Source of the DNA: Bacillota bacterium
GTDB taxonomy: Bacteria; Bacillota_E; Symbiobacteriia; Symbiobacteriales; Symbiobacteriaceae
DNA length: 7,320 bases
NCBI GenBank assembly: GCA_003242675.1
Contig: QGVE01000131.1
Location: forward strand, 1-7,320
Direction of reading: 5' to 3'
Each line of letters starts with the position of its first letter. Position 1 is the stretch's first letter. The translations under genes were made by a program, and so were the position numbers. Positions 6,064 to 7,320 of this stretch are shown here, one piece after another. The notes beneath the pieces were generated by a model, which saw nothing but the letters and a program-made list of their open reading frames with translations, was not told the DNA's origin and ran no database searches.

Positions 6064-7122
6064 GGCCCATTCGACCCCGAGGATGGGCGGCACCCCCAGG
6101 TCGACCAGCTGCCGCACCCGCTTGGGCGTTGCCCGGAAGGTGCGCACCACCCACCCGCGCTCCTCCAGGTAGCGGAGGACCCGGAAGAGCGACGTGCCGC
6201 CGTTCTCTTCCATGACCGCCGCCCCGATGGCCCGCTGGTCCGCCGGCTGGCCGCAGTAGGCGAGCAGCATGGCCAGGCAGGCCGGGAAGCAGAGATCGTG
6301 CCCCTGCCGGATGGGCGGGACGGGCAGCCGCCTGCCGGGTTCGTGCAGCATGGCGCGCATGTGGCGCACGATGCGCTCGGCGCGGCGGCCGGTCAGCAGC
6401 GCACCCGCCCGATCCAGCGCGTCCTGCGCCAGGACGGTCTGCCCGGCGGCCCAGGCTGCCGTGGACAGCCGGATGTGGAGCTCCGGGTGCTCGGGGAACC
6501 GGTCGCAGGCCGCCCGGAGGGTGCGGAGGACCGCATCGGCCTCACCCAGGTGCTCGCAGCACGTGGCGAGCAAGATGTACGCCCTGTGCTCGTCGGGGTG
6601 GGCCGCGATGTACGTGTTCAGGCCCTGGATGCCCTCTTCCCACCGGCCTTCATAGATGAGAATGGACAGGCGCACATACTCCACCAACCGCTGGGCATCC
6701 GCTCCGGCAATGGCCGCCATCGCGGCGGCCCGCTCCAGCGCCTGGCCGGCGGTCCGGAAGCGGCGCCGGCCGGCGTAGGACACGGCCAGGTAAGCCCGGG
6801 CCCGGGCCAGCTCTTCCGCCGTCCAGCTGTCGGCTTCCAGCCATGGGGTGAGGAGCTCCTCGGCTTCCAGGAAGCGGCCCCGCTCCAGGTACGTGGCGCA
6901 CTGGTAGAGGACGACTTTCGGGTCGCGTGGCGCCAGGCGGGCGGCGCGGCGCAGGAGCCGCATCTCCAGGCCGCGGAAGAGCGCCACGTACGCGACGCGG
7001 GCGGCTACAAGCAGTTCATCCGCCGTCTGCGCGGTCCGGACCAGTTCGCTCAGCCGGCGGATGCATTCGGTATAGCGGTGGGCTTTAAAGAGTTCGGCAC
7101 AGGTATCGAATAAGGGTTGCAT
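6059..7122 (-). pseudogene. Upstream part of the TPR-C39 gene: N-terminal TPR-like repeats and catalytic-Cys half of the peptidase domain
   Basis: This holds the first 355 residues of a very large protein. Residues 1-265 are TPR-like helical repeats, for example LFDTCAELFKAHRYTECIRR and DPKVVLYQCATYLERGRFLEAEELL. From about 270 a C39-like (Peptidase_C39_2, papain-like) domain begins: IRQGHDLCFPACLAMLLAYCG. Q273 and C278 match the oxyanion Gln and nucleophile Cys, although Phe replaces the usual Gly after the Cys. The segment ends at GVEWAGG where the frame breaks. Unshifted translation would add about 140 meaningless residues to a stop at 5632-5634. There is no signal peptide, so the protein looks cytoplasmic. 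ATG 7122 was chosen because GAGG lies 8 bases upstream; in-frame ATGs at 7170 and 7182 lack such a site. I do not recognise a named gene. Bacteriocin-leader C39 peptidases are fused to ABC exporters, but this one is not, so its substrate cannot be inferred. Confidence 0.78.
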
Positions 7123-7130
7123 GAACGGGA

Positions 7131-7134
7131 CCTC
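7131..7134 (-). promoter_or_regulatory. Ribosome binding site of the TPR-C39 gene
   Basis: On the - strand AATGAGGTCC places GAGG 8 bases before ATG 7122. The two upstream in-frame ATGs (7182, 7170) have no Shine-Dalgarno, so this site decides the start. The A+T-richer stretch 7135-7167 just upstream contains promoter-like pieces (TACACT, CATACT on the - strand), but I cannot pair any with a convincing -35. Confidence 0.55.
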
Positions 7135-7225
7135 ATTTATGAAAAGTATGTCCCCCTGAGTGTACTCCATCGGCTTGGCCATCGGCCAGTCCGACTTTCT
7201 GCCAGCGCTGCGGCCGAAGGGGAGC

Positions 7226-7320
7226 GGGGCAGGGCAGGGCAGACGGGTGCGGCGCCGGCGCGCGCAGGCGGAGTCGGGCACGGCCCGCGCGGGCCGGGCG
7301 GGGGCGGGGCCGTGGGGGGG
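7226..7320 (+). other. G-rich upstream region with two G-quadruplex motifs and a palindrome
   Basis: Two G-run clusters fit the G3+N1-7 pattern on the + strand: 7226-7247 (containing GGGCA three times in tandem, 7227-7241) and 7291-7309, continuing to a G7 run at the window edge. Between them CGGCCCGCGCGGGCCG (7281-7296) is a perfect 16-bp palindrome. The region lies upstream of the - strand TPR-C39 gene and contains no credible gene in any frame, though a gene could begin beyond 7320. Any regulatory effect is speculative. Confidence 0.45.

Larger units (their letters stand above)
3749..6070 (-). pseudogene. Downstream part of the TPR-C39 gene: catalytic-His half of the peptidase domain plus long TPR array, 3' end lost
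   Basis: Read on the - strand, this frame starts with the second half of a C39-like peptidase domain, AHVHICVGYDDEWLYIQDP. The His of AHV and the Asp of QDP match the catalytic His and Asp of that family (357 and 373 if joined to the upstream part). About 700 residues of TPR-like helical repeats follow; a clear unit is ALPLARWGEAELQAGN with DRAEALFEAAYEMEPS. An ungapped 133-residue segment is duplicated. No signal peptide or membrane segment is seen. The frame loses TPR character at about AVEAAGEPQ (3749) and runs on without a stop to 3164. Everything after that point is antisense of the ABC ATPase, so the native C terminus is missing. An ATG at 6070 (with GGGG 4 bases upstream) could restart translation weakly; otherwise it depends on the upstream frame. 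Protein interaction or scaffolding is the usual TPR role; the substrate is unknown. Confidence 0.75.

Noticed and set aside
4865..6172. Long + strand open frame opposite the TPR-C39 gene
   Set aside because: It is rich in Arg, Gly, Pro and Gln, has no recognisable motif, and mirrors the TPR codons; it is a compositional shadow.
5641..7113. Long + strand open frame opposite the N-terminal TPR and C39 region
   Set aside because: Low-complexity translation with no family signal; the - strand carries clear TPR and C39 motifs over the same bases.

Overview
The window is about 68-70 % G+C by eye. Coding third positions are almost all G or C, Shine-Dalgarno sequences are strong, one sigma-A promoter is near-consensus, and there are classic hairpin-plus-T terminators. 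Together these suggest a high-GC Firmicute of the Symbiobacterium type. That is an inference from composition and gene style; no marker gene here proves it.

Layout. Bases 1-134 hold the 3' end of an unidentified + strand gene, closed by a perfect 11-bp stem terminator. A textbook promoter (236-264) then drives a two-gene + strand operon: a YeeE/YedE-family thiosulfate (sulfur) membrane transporter (329-1420) and a TusA-family CPxP sulfur carrier (1437-1727). Together they form a sulfur uptake and relay module like E. coli yeeE-yeeD. Next is a + strand DJ-1/PfpI family gene (1885-2466), closely resembling the plant DJ-1D type, with its own terminator. A 331-bp gene-free stretch (2467-2797) contains an A+T-rich promoter-like island. 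It leads to the ATPase subunit of an ABC-2/DrrA-type exporter (from 2798).

The right half is one very large - strand gene, read from 7122 down to about 3749. It encodes TPR-like repeats, then a C39-like cysteine peptidase domain, then a long TPR array (about 1,125 residues if repaired). It is damaged in two ways. A one-base deficit in a G run (C6 on +, 6058-6063) splits the peptidase domain exactly between its catalytic Cys and His. Its 3' end also runs without any stop codon into the antisense of the ABC ATPase gene. The ATPase gene likewise has no stop at its natural end and no permease gene follows. The two genes therefore meet tail-to-tail at a breakpoint near 3720-3765, which looks like either a genomic rearrangement or an assembly chimera.

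The firm functional unit is the sulfur module. The most unusual object is the TPR-C39-TPR protein. The main caution is that the junction and the frameshift must be checked against reads before biology is built on them.
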